Origin: Onstottus_B arcticum
Lineage (GTDB): Bacteria; Acidobacteriota; Blastocatellia; UBA7656
DNA: 64,000 bases
Assembly (NCBI GenBank): GCA_038040485.1
Contig: JBBPIE010000018.1
Coordinates: forward strand, 1 to 64,000
Direction of reading: 5' to 3'
Shown here: positions 30,052 through 39,009 of the stretch, piece by piece
Layout of the letters: each line of letters starts with the position of its first letter
How positions within the stretch are numbered: the stretch's first letter is position 1
Position numbers and translations under genes: made by a program
Notes under the pieces: model-generated
Databases searched by the model: none
What the model was told of the DNA's origin: nothing
The model's input: only the letters and a program-made list of their open reading frames with translations

Positions 30052-32073
30052 CTAGTCGGTAGTCGACGGCTTCGAATCGGCCGCCGCCGCCGCGGGTTCC
30101 GATCCGTCACCTTGAGTCTGTACATCTGCGTCCAGCTGGCTGGCGCGTTTCATGTCTTCATAGGCGAGGGAGTGCTCCTCTTTAAACAACTTCTCGGAGA
30201 CTCGCCCATCCAGCCATGCCCAACTCATCGGGTACACATCGGGATCGAAAATCACATGATAAAAGTGCCAAACCACGATCGCGAGCGTAGCGAGTATGGC
30301 TTCGTAGAAATGTATAGCCAGTGCAATGTCGATCGACCACCTGGGCAGGAAGCTGAACATCTCGACCTTGAACCAGATCATCAACCCGGTTAAGCCCATC
30401 AATATCGTGCCCCATATCACCGCCCAGTACTCAGCCTTTTCGACATAGCCGAAGCGGCCGATCTTCGCCGGACTAACACTTCGACCCAGATAGTAGCGCA
30501 GGTTTTGAAACAGATCGAGGAGATCTTTGGGCCTGGGGAAAAAATCCTTCAATCCTTCCCGGCCTTCTCGGGTCCCGAGCATATAAGCCATGTGATAGAT
30601 GCCGACTCCGATCATCACCACGGCGGCGACTCGATGTCCGACGCGCCTCAAACTCTCGCTCGACCCCAGAAGAACCCCGAGCCAGGAGTCCGGATACTTC
30701 AACGCGAAACCGGTGAAGACCAGGACGAAAAAGCTGGTAAGGAGTAGTAAGTGCTGAACCCGCTGGTTGGCGGTCATTCGCACGATCGGCCTGTGCTCGG
30801 CCTTTCGCTTGAGAGCGGCCTTTTTCCGCCACACCAGCCCGTTGTGAACCAACATTCCGCCGATTACAACGGTTATCAACGACAGATAGATCCACCGAAC
30901 CCACCGTGTCGCCACACTGCCGATGTCCTGGGAGGTCTGCACATCGAGGTGGATCTTCCCGAGGATGAAGTTCTCGCTCGCGCCTGCGTGACACTTGCCG
31001 CAGGTCTGAATCAGATTCCCGATGTTGATCATTGACTTCGGGTCGGAGGAAGGCAGTATGTTGTGGACGCCGTGACAGCTTGCGCAGTTTGCGATCACTC
31101 CTGATCCGAGCTTTGAGGCAAGCCCGTGATAGCTGTCCATATAGGAACTCGAGCGTTTCCCCAGGACGCCAAACTCCTGAGCCAGCCGCACGCCCTCGTG
31201 ACACTGCGCGCATGTAGTCTTGGCCAGCGCCTGCGCCGCTACCGAAGAGGAAGGGTCGACGTGCCCTTTGATCATGTGAATGCCATGACAATCAGTGCAC
31301 ACCGGCGCCTGCCAGTTGCCGCGGGCCAGTGACTGGCCATGAATGCTGCGGCTGAATTCTGTTGAGATGTCACTGTGGCACTGTCCGCAGGTCCGAGGAA
31401 CGTTGAACCTGGCGATGGCGGACTGCGCGTCGGTTGGCGGTCTGATGTCGTGACTCCCGTGGCAGTCGGTGCACGCGGCCGCTTTCGCGTTGCCGGATGC
31501 GACAGCTCGCCCGTGGACGCTCTCTTGATATGAGAGGAACGGGCGCGTAGTAAGCCCGCTTCCTTCCATTACAAATTTTTGACCGTGACATGACCCGCAG
31601 GTAGCGGCGATGTTCGCGTGATTGACAGCCGACCGCGGATCGCTTGACCGCTGGATTGCATGAGCCTTCCCGTGGCAGTCAACGCACGTGGCTGCTTTGA
31701 TGTTGCCGTTCTGAATCGCCTTGGCGTGAAGTCCCTTGTCGTAAGCGGTGGAGGCATCCTGATGGCATGCCCCGCAGTTGACCTTGGCAGGCGATTCGTG
31801 AGGAAGCGTCTTCACATCCGAGTGGCAGCTCTTGCAATCGAGCAATCCGTGCACTGAATCTGCAAACAGCGCTCGGCTCACGTGAAGACTCGCCGGTTTT
31901 CCAGCGACGTCCCTGGTTAGATCCGGATTGTCGTGACAGGCAACGCAGTCGGCGCTGGTCATCGCAGCCGATTTGGTGCTCTGAGCCCGCGACCGACCGG
32001 AACCCGGACCCGACTGACTTGCCCAAATAAGCACGAACAGGAAGATAACTGCGAGGAGAACGCAGCGCTTCAT
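30052..32073 (-). CDS. Eleven-haem cytochrome fused to a cytochrome b561/FdnI-type domain (CbcL-like)
   Basis: 673 aa. Signal segment (KRCVLLAVIFLFVLIWAS), then eleven CxxCH sites between ~43 and ~360: CVACH, CKSCH, CGACH, CVDCH, CGSCH, CTDCH, CGQCH, CTDCH, CAQCH, CASCH and CGKCH. The C-terminal ~270 residues form a four-to-five-helix b-type cytochrome with candidate haem-b ligands in LVHNGLVW, RVQHLLLL, RRVGHRVAA, GIYHMAYM and WHFYHVIFDP. The architecture resembles the Geobacter inner-membrane quinone oxidoreductase CbcL (multihaem plus HydC/FdnI domain), here with more haems. It probably moves electrons between quinone and periplasmic cytochromes. The Ala- and Ser-rich C-terminal tail is cytoplasmic. 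Confidence 0.88.
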   Translation of the reverse strand: MKRCVLLAVIFLFVLIWASQSGPGSGRSRAQSTKSAAMTSADCVACHDNPDLTRDVAGKPASLHVSRALFADSVHGLLDCKSCHSDVKTLPHESPAKVNCGACHQDASTAYDKGLHAKAIQNGNIKAATCVDCHGKAHAIQRSSDPRSAVNHANIAATCGSCHGQKFVMEGSGLTTRPFLSYQESVHGRAVASGNAKAAACTDCHGSHDIRPPTDAQSAIARFNVPRTCGQCHSDISTEFSRSIHGQSLARGNWQAPVCTDCHGIHMIKGHVDPSSSVAAQALAKTTCAQCHEGVRLAQEFGVLGKRSSSYMDSYHGLASKLGSGVIANCASCHGVHNILPSSDPKSMINIGNLIQTCGKCHAGASENFILGKIHLDVQTSQDIGSVATRWVRWIYLSLITVVIGGMLVHNGLVWRKKAALKRKAEHRPIVRMTANQRVQHLLLLTSFFVLVFTGFALKYPDSWLGVLLGSSESLRRVGHRVAAVVMIGVGIYHMAYMLGTREGREGLKDFFPRPKDLLDLFQNLRYYLGRSVSPAKIGRFGYVEKAEYWAVIWGTILMGLTGLMIWFKVEMFSFLPRWSIDIALAIHFYEAILATLAIVVWHFYHVIFDPDVYPMSWAWLDGRVSEKLFKEEHSLAYEDMKRASQLDADVQTQGDGSEPAAAAADSKPSTTD

Positions 32074-32198
32074 GGGCAGACTCCCCTCTTCGGCGGGGCT
32101 GAAAGAATGCCCCTGTGTTCGCTTGCGTTATGGCGCGAGGCGCGAACAAGCAGAGCTGATTCAGCAAGCGGTGGTAAGAGTGGCGTCGATTCGAACGA

Positions 32199-32543
32199 TC
32201 AGTGTTTCAGCGTTCGGATGTAGGCGACTACTGCCTTTACTCCATCAGCGCCGATGCTCTTTTCGTAGCCAGGCATCTTGCCCTTGCCTTTGCCCGTGAT
32301 CTCAGTGAGCTCGGCGTCTGACTGGGCCTGCACTTCGGTTGAACAGAGATCGCGCACCTTCATCGCCTTGCCTGCGGCTGTCTCGCCTTTTCCATCCGCG
32401 CCGTGGCAAGACGCGCATTTCGCTTTGTAGAGTGCCGCCCCGTCTGCTGCTGAGGCGTCCACGATTCCGGGCGTGCCTGGAAGCGCTATCAGAGTTGCCA
32501 ACATCAAGCCCATCGTTATGATTACCCACTTGACTTGTTTCAT
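32199..32543 (-). CDS. Small monohaem cytochrome c
   Basis: 114 aa: signal peptide (VIITMGLMLATLIALPG), one haem site CASCHGADGKG at ~43, and the distal Met in GKGKMPGYEKS at ~89, the class I cytochrome c layout. An AAGGTAAG site precedes the ATG. It is a close relative of the gene immediately upstream (32655), so the pair arose by duplication. It probably shuttles electrons in the periplasm between the membrane complexes and the outer-membrane conduit. Confidence 0.92.
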   Translation of the reverse strand: MKQVKWVIITMGLMLATLIALPGTPGIVDASAADGAALYKAKCASCHGADGKGETAAGKAMKVRDLCSTEVQAQSDAELTEITGKGKGKMPGYEKSIGADGVKAVVAYIRTLKH

Positions 32544-32654
32544 GGTTGCTTACCTTATTACCCTTTCGATCGTACTCAATGACTCGATCCCTCCGGTTCA
32601 CCCGCGGTGTCCGGGAGTCAGGCTCAGAACACCTTGCTATCGTTCTCGCGCCCA

Positions 32655-33017
32655 TTACTTCTTCAATGAGCGTACGTAGGCTACAAGCGCCTTGCAAGTA
32701 TCGGCGCCGAGGGTCTTCTCAAAGCCAGGCATCTTCTTGCCTTTGCCTTTTGTGACGATCGTGAGGAGCTGAGCATCGGACTGCCCTTGAACCTCGGCTG
32801 AGCCGAGATCGCGGCACTTCAGTGCCTTCCCTGTAGCAGTGTTTCCACTGCCGTCCGCACCATGACAAGCAGCGCATTTGGCCTTGAACGTCGCCGCGGC
32901 ATCAACAACCGCCGGGCTTGCGGCCGCTTGCGATCTGGTCTGGAAGCTGACCACGATCGCGAGGACTGATATCAGCGCCGCGGCTGTTGCGTGTTTGGTT
33001 GTGATTCTCATTCTCAT
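32655..33017 (-). CDS. Small monohaem cytochrome c, paralogue
   Basis: 120 aa: signal peptide (TAAALISVLAIVVSFQTRS), haem site CAACHGADGSG at ~48 and distal Met in GKGKKMPGFEK at ~95. Like its neighbour it has an extra cysteine pair partner candidate after the haem site (ALKCRDLG here, VRDLCSTE there, at shifted positions). AAAGGTGA precedes the ATG at 33017; an ATG two codons later is a possible alternative. 188 bp separate it from the barrel gene, and 111 bp from its paralogue. Confidence 0.92.
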   Translation of the reverse strand: MRMRITTKHATAAALISVLAIVVSFQTRSQAAASPAVVDAAATFKAKCAACHGADGSGNTATGKALKCRDLGSAEVQGQSDAQLLTIVTKGKGKKMPGFEKTLGADTCKALVAYVRSLKK

Positions 33018-33204
33018 GTTTCACCTTTCATCGAAGTGTTCTTACGAGCATAGGCTGTCGAGTCAATTCCCATCAACTCTCCGCTCGCTATTCGAGTCAT
33101 CGTCCTTTCGCTCGCGAGGCCACGCCCACTAGTTGCCGATGAAATCAGCGCTCTTCGCCGACCGGCCTCCTGGTCTCACGGCTAACACTCGCGGAAGAAA
33201 CCCT

Positions 33205-35289
33205 CTATTGTCGGCGCCCGAAGTAAAACCGTACCGACGTATAAGGTAGATGCGCCTCATAGCGCTGCAGGTTGGGGAACGTCTCCTGATAATCGAAATA
33301 CTGATAACCCGCGATCCAATCGATCCGGTTGGACAACTTGACCACGAACTTGGCTTCCGGTGTCTGAAACTGGTACGGGAACGAGCCTACGATGACCGTC
33401 GGCTGTGAGACGCGGTCGCCCTGCCCTGGATCGTGATGAATGCGATATCCGGCGTAAACACCGAGCCTCGGTAGAACCTGCCAATAACCTGTCAGGAATG
33501 CGAAGCTGTCCTTCATGAAGTAGCGGCTGACCCCGTCGGTCCGAACGCCACCCGTGAAGAATACGATCGTCGCCTCGCTGACCACGTGAGCGTAGGTGTA
33601 TCCACCGCTGAGCGAGTACTTCTCGGTCGGCGTCCAGTCGGCTGATGTCGAAAACACCCGAGTCTTGACGTCGGCCCCGAAATTCCTTGGAGGAGCGTCC
33701 TCAGTAACGGTCGGGTTGTTGTTATTGCGAGTTGTAAGCGACGCATTGAGCGTGAGGTTCCTGGTCGGCCTGAGAATGCTGCGCACTCTCACGTTTGTGA
33801 AGTCGTAATTAGCTATCCGCGTGAAGACGTTGTCGGCGCCCCCGTGTTCGAGGTCGAAGTACAGCGACCAGATCCGCGCCGGCTTCGCTTTGAAGCCGAC
33901 GATAATCGAGTTCGTCTGATTGTCGAACACATCCAGCTCGGGTGCCGGCGTGGCTCCCACAGCGACGTCATTGTGCCCATGTTCGATATGGCGGTCTGTG
34001 AACCTGTAGCCAAGGTGAACCGAGAATCGCCGGCTGATGTCGTAGTCGCCTTCAATCAGATTCAAATAGCGGCGGTAGTTGGTTGTTCGGAAGCTGAAGG
34101 TATCCAGGAAAACCGTTGGCAGCGGGACGCCCGTCGACCGAGTGCGAACCAGCGTATCAAACAACTCCTGGCCCCCGCTGATTCGAAAGCTGTCTACACG
34201 GAACGTCTCCGATATCCTGAAGTTGTCGCTGATAAAAAACGTCGCCCCGAGGTCTCCCATGCCGTGAGGCCGCTTGGCGTTTCCGCTAATCTGACCCGTC
34301 TGTAAGACGATGTTGTTTCCCGAGCCGTCTACGCCGGTAGCCGTCTCAAACAAACTGTATTTGGTGTTTCCGCTCGAATAGATGTAACGGCCGGTGAAGT
34401 CGAGCCGCTTCGCGAGAAACGTGTGCAGGCTGAACCTTGTGTATGGCGAAGTGCCCCGAGTCGGAAGATCCCGCTGGAACGTCTTCAGCACAGCAGTGTT
34501 CAACGGATTGTTTCCGATATTGGGCACGTCGACACGATAGGTCGTGTCCTCCTTGTAAGTCCTCCACCCCTGCAGGAACGATATATCGAACACTCCGAGC
34601 TTTGAATCAAACCCGATTCGATAGTCGTCCGCCGCTATTCGGGTCGGCGATAGCACCGGGTATTCGTCACGCTGGTAGTCATAAGTCGTCACCGCGGGCC
34701 CGGTGTTTCGATTTAGCGAGTAGCCCAGGTTGAGCCGGAACTTCTGATTGTTGGGGAGAATCGTCAGATCAAAGTCGCCCTGACGATACTCGGTGTTCGC
34801 GGTGTGCTGATTCAACGCAAGGTTCGTCAGGCTGTTGAAGTAGTCGAACCGCCGATAGTTCACATCGAAGCGGTACGCCCCGGCCTTCTCGGCGTTGACT
34901 CGCAGGAGTCTGTTTGGATCGTTCCCGCGGTGATCGCCGCCCCCGATGCCCCATCCGAACGAACTGACCAGCAGCTTGTCAAACAGAAAGCCCTCGCCTT
35001 CCTTCGCCTCCATCAGCAGGCTGGAATCGAAGATCCGGAAGCCGGGCGTATAGTTCAAATCGCTGCGATACTTGTTTGCATTTCCGTTAATGGCGATCCC
35101 ACGAACGCCAAGCTCGATGCTGGAGGTCACGGTATAAGGCCCGGTTTGATCCTGTTTGTCGGCCGGCTTCTGGGGATCGGCGGCGGTGGTTGCAGGCTGT
35201 TGAGCGCGCGCGGCACCGGCGAGCAATACCACTCCCAGCACAACTCCCACCAGAAAGCTTTGCGCGAATGTGAGTTTGCGTTTCATCAT
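33205..35289 (-). CDS. MtrB-like outer-membrane beta-barrel protein
   Basis: 694 aa from the ATG at 35289 (a second ATG follows directly); GGAGGGAAG fixes the start, and the frame upstream overlaps the decahaem gene's end. Signal peptide (FLVGVVLGVVLLAGAARAQ), then alternating amphipathic strands throughout and a C-terminal Phe/aromatic beta signal (YTSVRFYFGRRQ). The regular strand pattern such as RYLNLIEGDYDISRRFSVHL and the size match the MtrB/PioB/DmsF barrels that sheathe a decahaem cytochrome. The CxxC near the N-terminus of Shewanella MtrB is not seen. It starts 35 bases after the decahaem cytochrome gene, the usual MtrA-MtrB gene order. Confidence 0.8.
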   Translation of the reverse strand: MMKRKLTFAQSFLVGVVLGVVLLAGAARAQQPATTAADPQKPADKQDQTGPYTVTSSIELGVRGIAINGNANKYRSDLNYTPGFRIFDSSLLMEAKEGEGFLFDKLLVSSFGWGIGGGDHRGNDPNRLLRVNAEKAGAYRFDVNYRRFDYFNSLTNLALNQHTANTEYRQGDFDLTILPNNQKFRLNLGYSLNRNTGPAVTTYDYQRDEYPVLSPTRIAADDYRIGFDSKLGVFDISFLQGWRTYKEDTTYRVDVPNIGNNPLNTAVLKTFQRDLPTRGTSPYTRFSLHTFLAKRLDFTGRYIYSSGNTKYSLFETATGVDGSGNNIVLQTGQISGNAKRPHGMGDLGATFFISDNFRISETFRVDSFRISGGQELFDTLVRTRSTGVPLPTVFLDTFSFRTTNYRRYLNLIEGDYDISRRFSVHLGYRFTDRHIEHGHNDVAVGATPAPELDVFDNQTNSIIVGFKAKPARIWSLYFDLEHGGADNVFTRIANYDFTNVRVRSILRPTRNLTLNASLTTRNNNNPTVTEDAPPRNFGADVKTRVFSTSADWTPTEKYSLSGGYTYAHVVSEATIVFFTGGVRTDGVSRYFMKDSFAFLTGYWQVLPRLGVYAGYRIHHDPGQGDRVSQPTVIVGSFPYQFQTPEAKFVVKLSNRIDWIAGYQYFDYQETFPNLQRYEAHLPYTSVRFYFGRRQ

Positions 35290-35323
35290 TCTTCCCTCCA
35301 CGAGCTGCCGCCTGTCATCGTCT

Positions 35324-36388
35324 TCATCGGAAAAAGACAGGATGAGTGTTCGATCCGTGTATCTTGACGTGGCATGTCGTGCAATTCTGAAATCGCAGAG
35401 TTGCCTGATTGTGGAAGCTGGGTGTGCCCGGAGCTCCCGGCGACGCAAGCTCACCCGGCAATGTCGCTACCTGCGAGTGGCACTCCAAACAAAGCTGGTT
35501 CACGTTGTTGCGTTTGAGCAGCTTTGAATTACTGGCGCCGTGTGGCTGGTGGCAGATCGTGCAACCCTCGGTCTTCAGCGGCGCGTGTTCGAACACAAAC
35601 GGCCCTTGCTTGTCGGCGTGGCACTTGAAGCACGAAGCATCGGCTCCCGCCAGACGCGCCTGCTTCGCTTCGAACCCGCCGTGTGGGTTGTGGCAGTCGC
35701 TGCAGTTCATCGCGCCTTCGAGCACGCGATGATGGAACGGCTGGGTGAACTGGGCCTTCGTCTCGTTATGGCAGGTTATGCACAACTGAGGCTGCGAGTT
35801 GATCAGCATCTTCGGAGGCGCCAGGTCTGTCGAGTGAGCGCGGCTCGGACCAACCGGGATGAGCGATGAGGGAGCATCCTTCGGTTGATGCGGGGCGGTG
35901 AGCTTGTCGGCCAGCCGTTTCGAAAAGTGCGGCGAATGGCAGTCGGTGCAGCCGACATCGTTGCGCCAGTGCTCGCCGCGGCGATAGTTGTTGTGCTCTT
36001 CTTTCCCGGCGTGACACGCAAGGCAGTTCTCTGAGATCTGTTTCGGCGATTCGTTTTCGAACGTGCGAATCTTTGTCTTGTCGCCGCCGCCTTCCACGTG
36101 AGCCTTGCCCGCTCCGTGGCACGATTCACACCCTTCATTCTTCCATCCGGCCTTTGCCAGGTGGGCGTGCGAGGTTTTTGAGAAGCTGGTGAACTGGTCC
36201 TCGTGGCAGGCCTTGCAGGTTTCGCTGCCGAGAAAGTCCTCGGGACGGTCGTTCGCTTTTGTGACGGAGGCCGGCTTGTCTTTGTCCGACGCGGCCGGAC
36301 TTGAGAACGACGACCCTACCGCAAACAAGACCCCGAATATCACCCAGCCGACTACGAGCGTCCACTTGATGCCTCGAACGGGTTTCAT
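35324..36388 (-). CDS. DmsE/MtrA-type decahaem c-type cytochrome
   Basis: 354 aa with a signal segment (WTLVVGWVIFGVLFAVG) and exactly ten CxxCH sites: CKACH, CESCH, CLACH, CTDCH, CITCH, CSDCH, CFKCH, CTICH, CLECH and CTTCH. ETCKACHEDQFTSFSKTSHA near the N-terminus and CSDCHNPHG in the middle are typical of the DmsE/MtrA family. These cytochromes sit inside an outer-membrane barrel and carry electrons across the outer membrane. It heads the electron-transport unit and directly precedes the barrel gene. GGAGG lies ~11 nt before the ATG. The N-terminus is longer than a minimal signal, so periplasmic tethering is possible. Confidence 0.9.
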   Translation of the reverse strand: MKPVRGIKWTLVVGWVIFGVLFAVGSSFSSPAASDKDKPASVTKANDRPEDFLGSETCKACHEDQFTSFSKTSHAHLAKAGWKNEGCESCHGAGKAHVEGGGDKTKIRTFENESPKQISENCLACHAGKEEHNNYRRGEHWRNDVGCTDCHSPHFSKRLADKLTAPHQPKDAPSSLIPVGPSRAHSTDLAPPKMLINSQPQLCITCHNETKAQFTQPFHHRVLEGAMNCSDCHNPHGGFEAKQARLAGADASCFKCHADKQGPFVFEHAPLKTEGCTICHQPHGASNSKLLKRNNVNQLCLECHSQVATLPGELASPGAPGTPSFHNQATLRFQNCTTCHVKIHGSNTHPVFFR

Positions 36389-36758
36389 AAAGCTCTCGCC
36401 TCCCTCCGTTTTAGCAGAACGGCTGACCCTGGTTGTGTATTAAGGCGAGCCGCCGCCTCACGCAATTTACCCCGAATCACACACCGCTCGGCTACCAACA
36501 GCGCAACTATCGTTCTCAACTCGGCCATCCGATGGGGAAAATCTACGCATGCGGCAGAAAGCCCGGTACTTTGGCGTTTCACGAAGAGGCGCGCTCCGGG
36601 GATCGGCAAGCTTTACGGAACGAGCGCGGTGATACACAGATCGAGCTGCGCGTATTTGCGCACTTGAATGCGGGCTTCTACGCAGTCGCCCGGCGCAATG
36701 CTGCTTGCCGCGCCGAGTGATATACTCTGCGGTCAAACCCCATCAGGAGCGCTGGAAC
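36389..36758. other. Divergent intergenic region, no gene seen
   Basis: 370 bases between the decahaem cytochrome gene (minus) and the acyl-CoA ligase gene (plus). Short frames exist on both strands but show no family features or ribosome sites. Promoters for both neighbours must lie here; no clear operator palindrome was found. Confidence 0.5.
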
Positions 36759-38333
36759 ATGACCGTTTCTTTCCCCGAGCGATTCAACATGGCCGGCTAT
36801 TACCTCGATGACCGAATCGATGAAGGACTCGGCGATCGCGTGGCTGTCTACTATGAAGACCGGCAGTTCACATACCGGGACGTTCAGGGAATGGCGAACC
36901 GCGCGGGCAACGCGCTGCGCGGGCTCGGCGTCGAGATGGAAGATCGCGTGTTGATCGTGCTTCCCGACTCGATCGAGTTCGTGGCGACGTGGTTTGGAGT
37001 CGCGAAGATCGGAGCGATCGCCGCGATGGTCAACACCATTCTGCCGACCTCGGATTACGAGTACTATCTCGACTACACGCGAGCGAAAGTTGCGGTGGTT
37101 CACGCAAGCGTGATGGAACAGTTCGCCCCTGCCGCATCGCGCTCGCGCTACTTGAGGTACACAGTCGTTCCAAAGACCAAGGAGTCCGGGAGGCTTGAAG
37201 GCCTGGAGCAGCGCTCGCGCGTAGTGTCCTACGAGAAGATCACCTCGAGCGCGTCGGATGAGTTGGTGAACGCGGACACTTCAGGTGACGACATAGCGAT
37301 TTGGCTTTTCACGTCGGGCTCGACGGGTAACGCCAAAGCCGCGGTTCATCTGCAACACGATTTGCCTTACAACACTGAGTGCTACGCAAAGCAAGTTCTG
37401 GGAATCAACAAGGACGACATAACACTTTCAGTGCCCAAGCTCTTCTTCGGCTACGCGACTGGCACCAACCTGCTGTTCCCGTTTGCTGTGGGCGGAGCGA
37501 CCGCGCTGTTTGCCGAACGGTCGACGGCCGAGACCATGTTCGAAATGATTCAGCGCTACAGGCCGACGATTCTTACAAGCGTGCCGACGATGATCAACGC
37601 GATGCTCCAGGTTGAAGATGCGCGCGAGCGCTACGACTTGTCTTCATTGCGATTCTGCTTGTCGGCCGGCGAAGCGCTTCCGCCCGAGCTTTATGATCGC
37701 TGGATGGAGACGTTCGGCATCGAGATTCTTGACGGCATCGGTTCGGCCGAGATGTTTCACATATACATCACAAACTACCCGGGAGACGTGAAGCCGGGCA
37801 GTCTCGGCAAGATCGTGCCCGGCTACGAAGCGCGCATCGTGGACGCCGAAGGCCGCGAACTCCCGACGGGCGAGATGGGAACGCTCAGGGTGAAAGGCGA
37901 TTCGGCGGCGCTTTGCTACTGGAAAGCGCACGAAAAATCCAAAGCGACTTTTGCGGGCGACTGGTGCACGACCGGCGACCAGTTTCACGTCGATCAGGAC
38001 GGCTACTACTGGTACCACGGAAGGACCGATGAGATGCTCAAGGTTGGCGGGATATTCGTCTCGCCTACCGAGATCGAAAACTGTCTTGTCGAACACGACG
38101 CGGTCGTCGAGTGCGCGGTGATCGGCGCGAGCGACGAACAGAAGCTCATCAAGCCGAAAGCATTCATCGTGTTGAGTGCGGGCTTCGAAGCAAGCGCCGA
38201 ACTCGAGCAGGAATTGAAAGAGTATGTGAAACGCAGACTCGCTGTTTACAAGTACCCTCGGTGGATCGAGTTCAGGGCAGAGCTTCCCAAAAACGATCGC
38301 GGCAAGATCGACCGCCGCGCGCTGAAACAATAG
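36759..38333 (+). CDS. Benzoate-CoA ligase family adenylate-forming enzyme
   Basis: 524 aa from the ATG at 36759, with CAGGAGC 8 nt upstream. ANL superfamily: P-loop FTSGSTGNAKAAVH (~182-195, where benzoate-CoA ligases have TSGSTGxPK), LDGIGSAEMFHIYI, a conserved TGDQFHVDQDGYYWYHGRTDEMLKVGG region (~405-430) and the terminal PKNDRGKIDRRAL with the catalytic Lys. It activates an aromatic acid with ATP and CoA in the cytoplasm. The sequence GIGSAEMFHIYITN is typical of benzoate/2-aminobenzoate CoA ligases. No ring-reducing or beta-oxidation genes are in the window, so the substrate is uncertain. Confidence 0.85.
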   Translation: MTVSFPERFNMAGYYLDDRIDEGLGDRVAVYYEDRQFTYRDVQGMANRAGNALRGLGVEMEDRVLIVLPDSIEFVATWFGVAKIGAIAAMVNTILPTSDYEYYLDYTRAKVAVVHASVMEQFAPAASRSRYLRYTVVPKTKESGRLEGLEQRSRVVSYEKITSSASDELVNADTSGDDIAIWLFTSGSTGNAKAAVHLQHDLPYNTECYAKQVLGINKDDITLSVPKLFFGYATGTNLLFPFAVGGATALFAERSTAETMFEMIQRYRPTILTSVPTMINAMLQVEDARERYDLSSLRFCLSAGEALPPELYDRWMETFGIEILDGIGSAEMFHIYITNYPGDVKPGSLGKIVPGYEARIVDAEGRELPTGEMGTLRVKGDSAALCYWKAHEKSKATFAGDWCTTGDQFHVDQDGYYWYHGRTDEMLKVGGIFVSPTEIENCLVEHDAVVECAVIGASDEQKLIKPKAFIVLSAGFEASAELEQELKEYVKRRLAVYKYPRWIEFRAELPKNDRGKIDRRALKQ

Positions 38334-38346
38334 TGGCGAGTTGCAT

Positions 38347-38431
38347 GTATGGGCGTCCCTCCGCGGGCGCCCCTTGATGGCCCATCCTCATCGACTGTAA
38401 CAAGGGGCACCCACGGAGGGGACGCCCGTAC
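38347..38431. repeat. Inverted repeat, GTANGGGCGNCCCTCCG family (copy 1)
   Basis: Arms 38347-38375 and 38402-38431 are near-perfect inverted copies (29-30 nt, three to four mismatches) reading GTATGGGCGTCCCTCCG on the left. The right arm ends one base before the ribosome site of the next gene. A related element, with almost the same outer and central words, occurs at 50229-50320. Confidence 0.85.
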
Positions 38432-38441
38432 AAGAGGAGTC

Positions 38442-38966
38442 ATGGACGCACGATACCCGATCGGGCCTTTTAAGCTGGAAGGCCAACCTACCGAAGATCG
38501 AATCAAACGCGCGATCGATGATATAGCGGAAGCTCCGGCGAAGCTGCGAGCCGCGGTCGAAGGACTGTCCGCCGACCAGCTCGAAACGCAGTATCGCCCC
38601 GACGGCTGGACCGTTCGACAAGTCGTGCATCATGTTCCAGACAGTCACTTGAACGCGTACATCCGGCTTCGACTGGCGCTGACTGAAGACACGCCCACGA
38701 TCAAGCCTTACGACGAAGGCCGATGGGCGGAGCTAGACGATGCGCGTTCGGCGCCGATCGAGTTGTCGCTGGCATTGCTGGAATCCCTGCACAAGCGATG
38801 GGTGCTGTTGCTGAGTTCGCTGAGAGAAGCGGACTTCGCGCGGGTCTTCAATCATCCAGACATCGGGGTCTTGAGCATCGGCAAGAACACGTGTCTCTAT
38901 TGCTGGCACGGCAAGCATCACGTCGCGCACATCACGTCGCTTCGGGAACGGATGGGGTGGAATTGA
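38442..38966 (+). CDS. YfiT/DinB-family metal-dependent protein
   Basis: 174 aa from the ATG at 38442, which has AAGAGGAGT just upstream; the longer frame runs through the repeat element. The family four-helix bundle is evident, with WTVRQVVHHVPDSHLNAYIR (~50) and WHGKHHVAHITSLRERMGW at the C-terminus supplying the three His metal ligands of YfiT/BstA-like proteins. Such proteins are often thiol transferases (bacillithiol S-transferase in Firmicutes) or hydrolases. Which thiol is used here is unknown. It follows the ligase gene by 108 bp. Confidence 0.85.
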   Translation: MDARYPIGPFKLEGQPTEDRIKRAIDDIAEAPAKLRAAVEGLSADQLETQYRPDGWTVRQVVHHVPDSHLNAYIRLRLALTEDTPTIKPYDEGRWAELDDARSAPIELSLALLESLHKRWVLLLSSLREADFARVFNHPDIGVLSIGKNTCLYCWHGKHHVAHITSLRERMGWN

Positions 38967-39009
38967 TTTGAAGCGACAGGTTTGTGGTATCCTGAACCCG
39001 GAGGCAGCA

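Noticed and set aside
36385..36720. Small frames between the decahaem and acyl-CoA ligase genes
   Set aside because: No ribosome site, no conservation seen, both strands equally open.
36759..38333. Reading the adenylate-forming enzyme as part of the multihaem/EET system
   Set aside because: It is divergent to that cluster and belongs to aromatic acid activation; no functional link seen.
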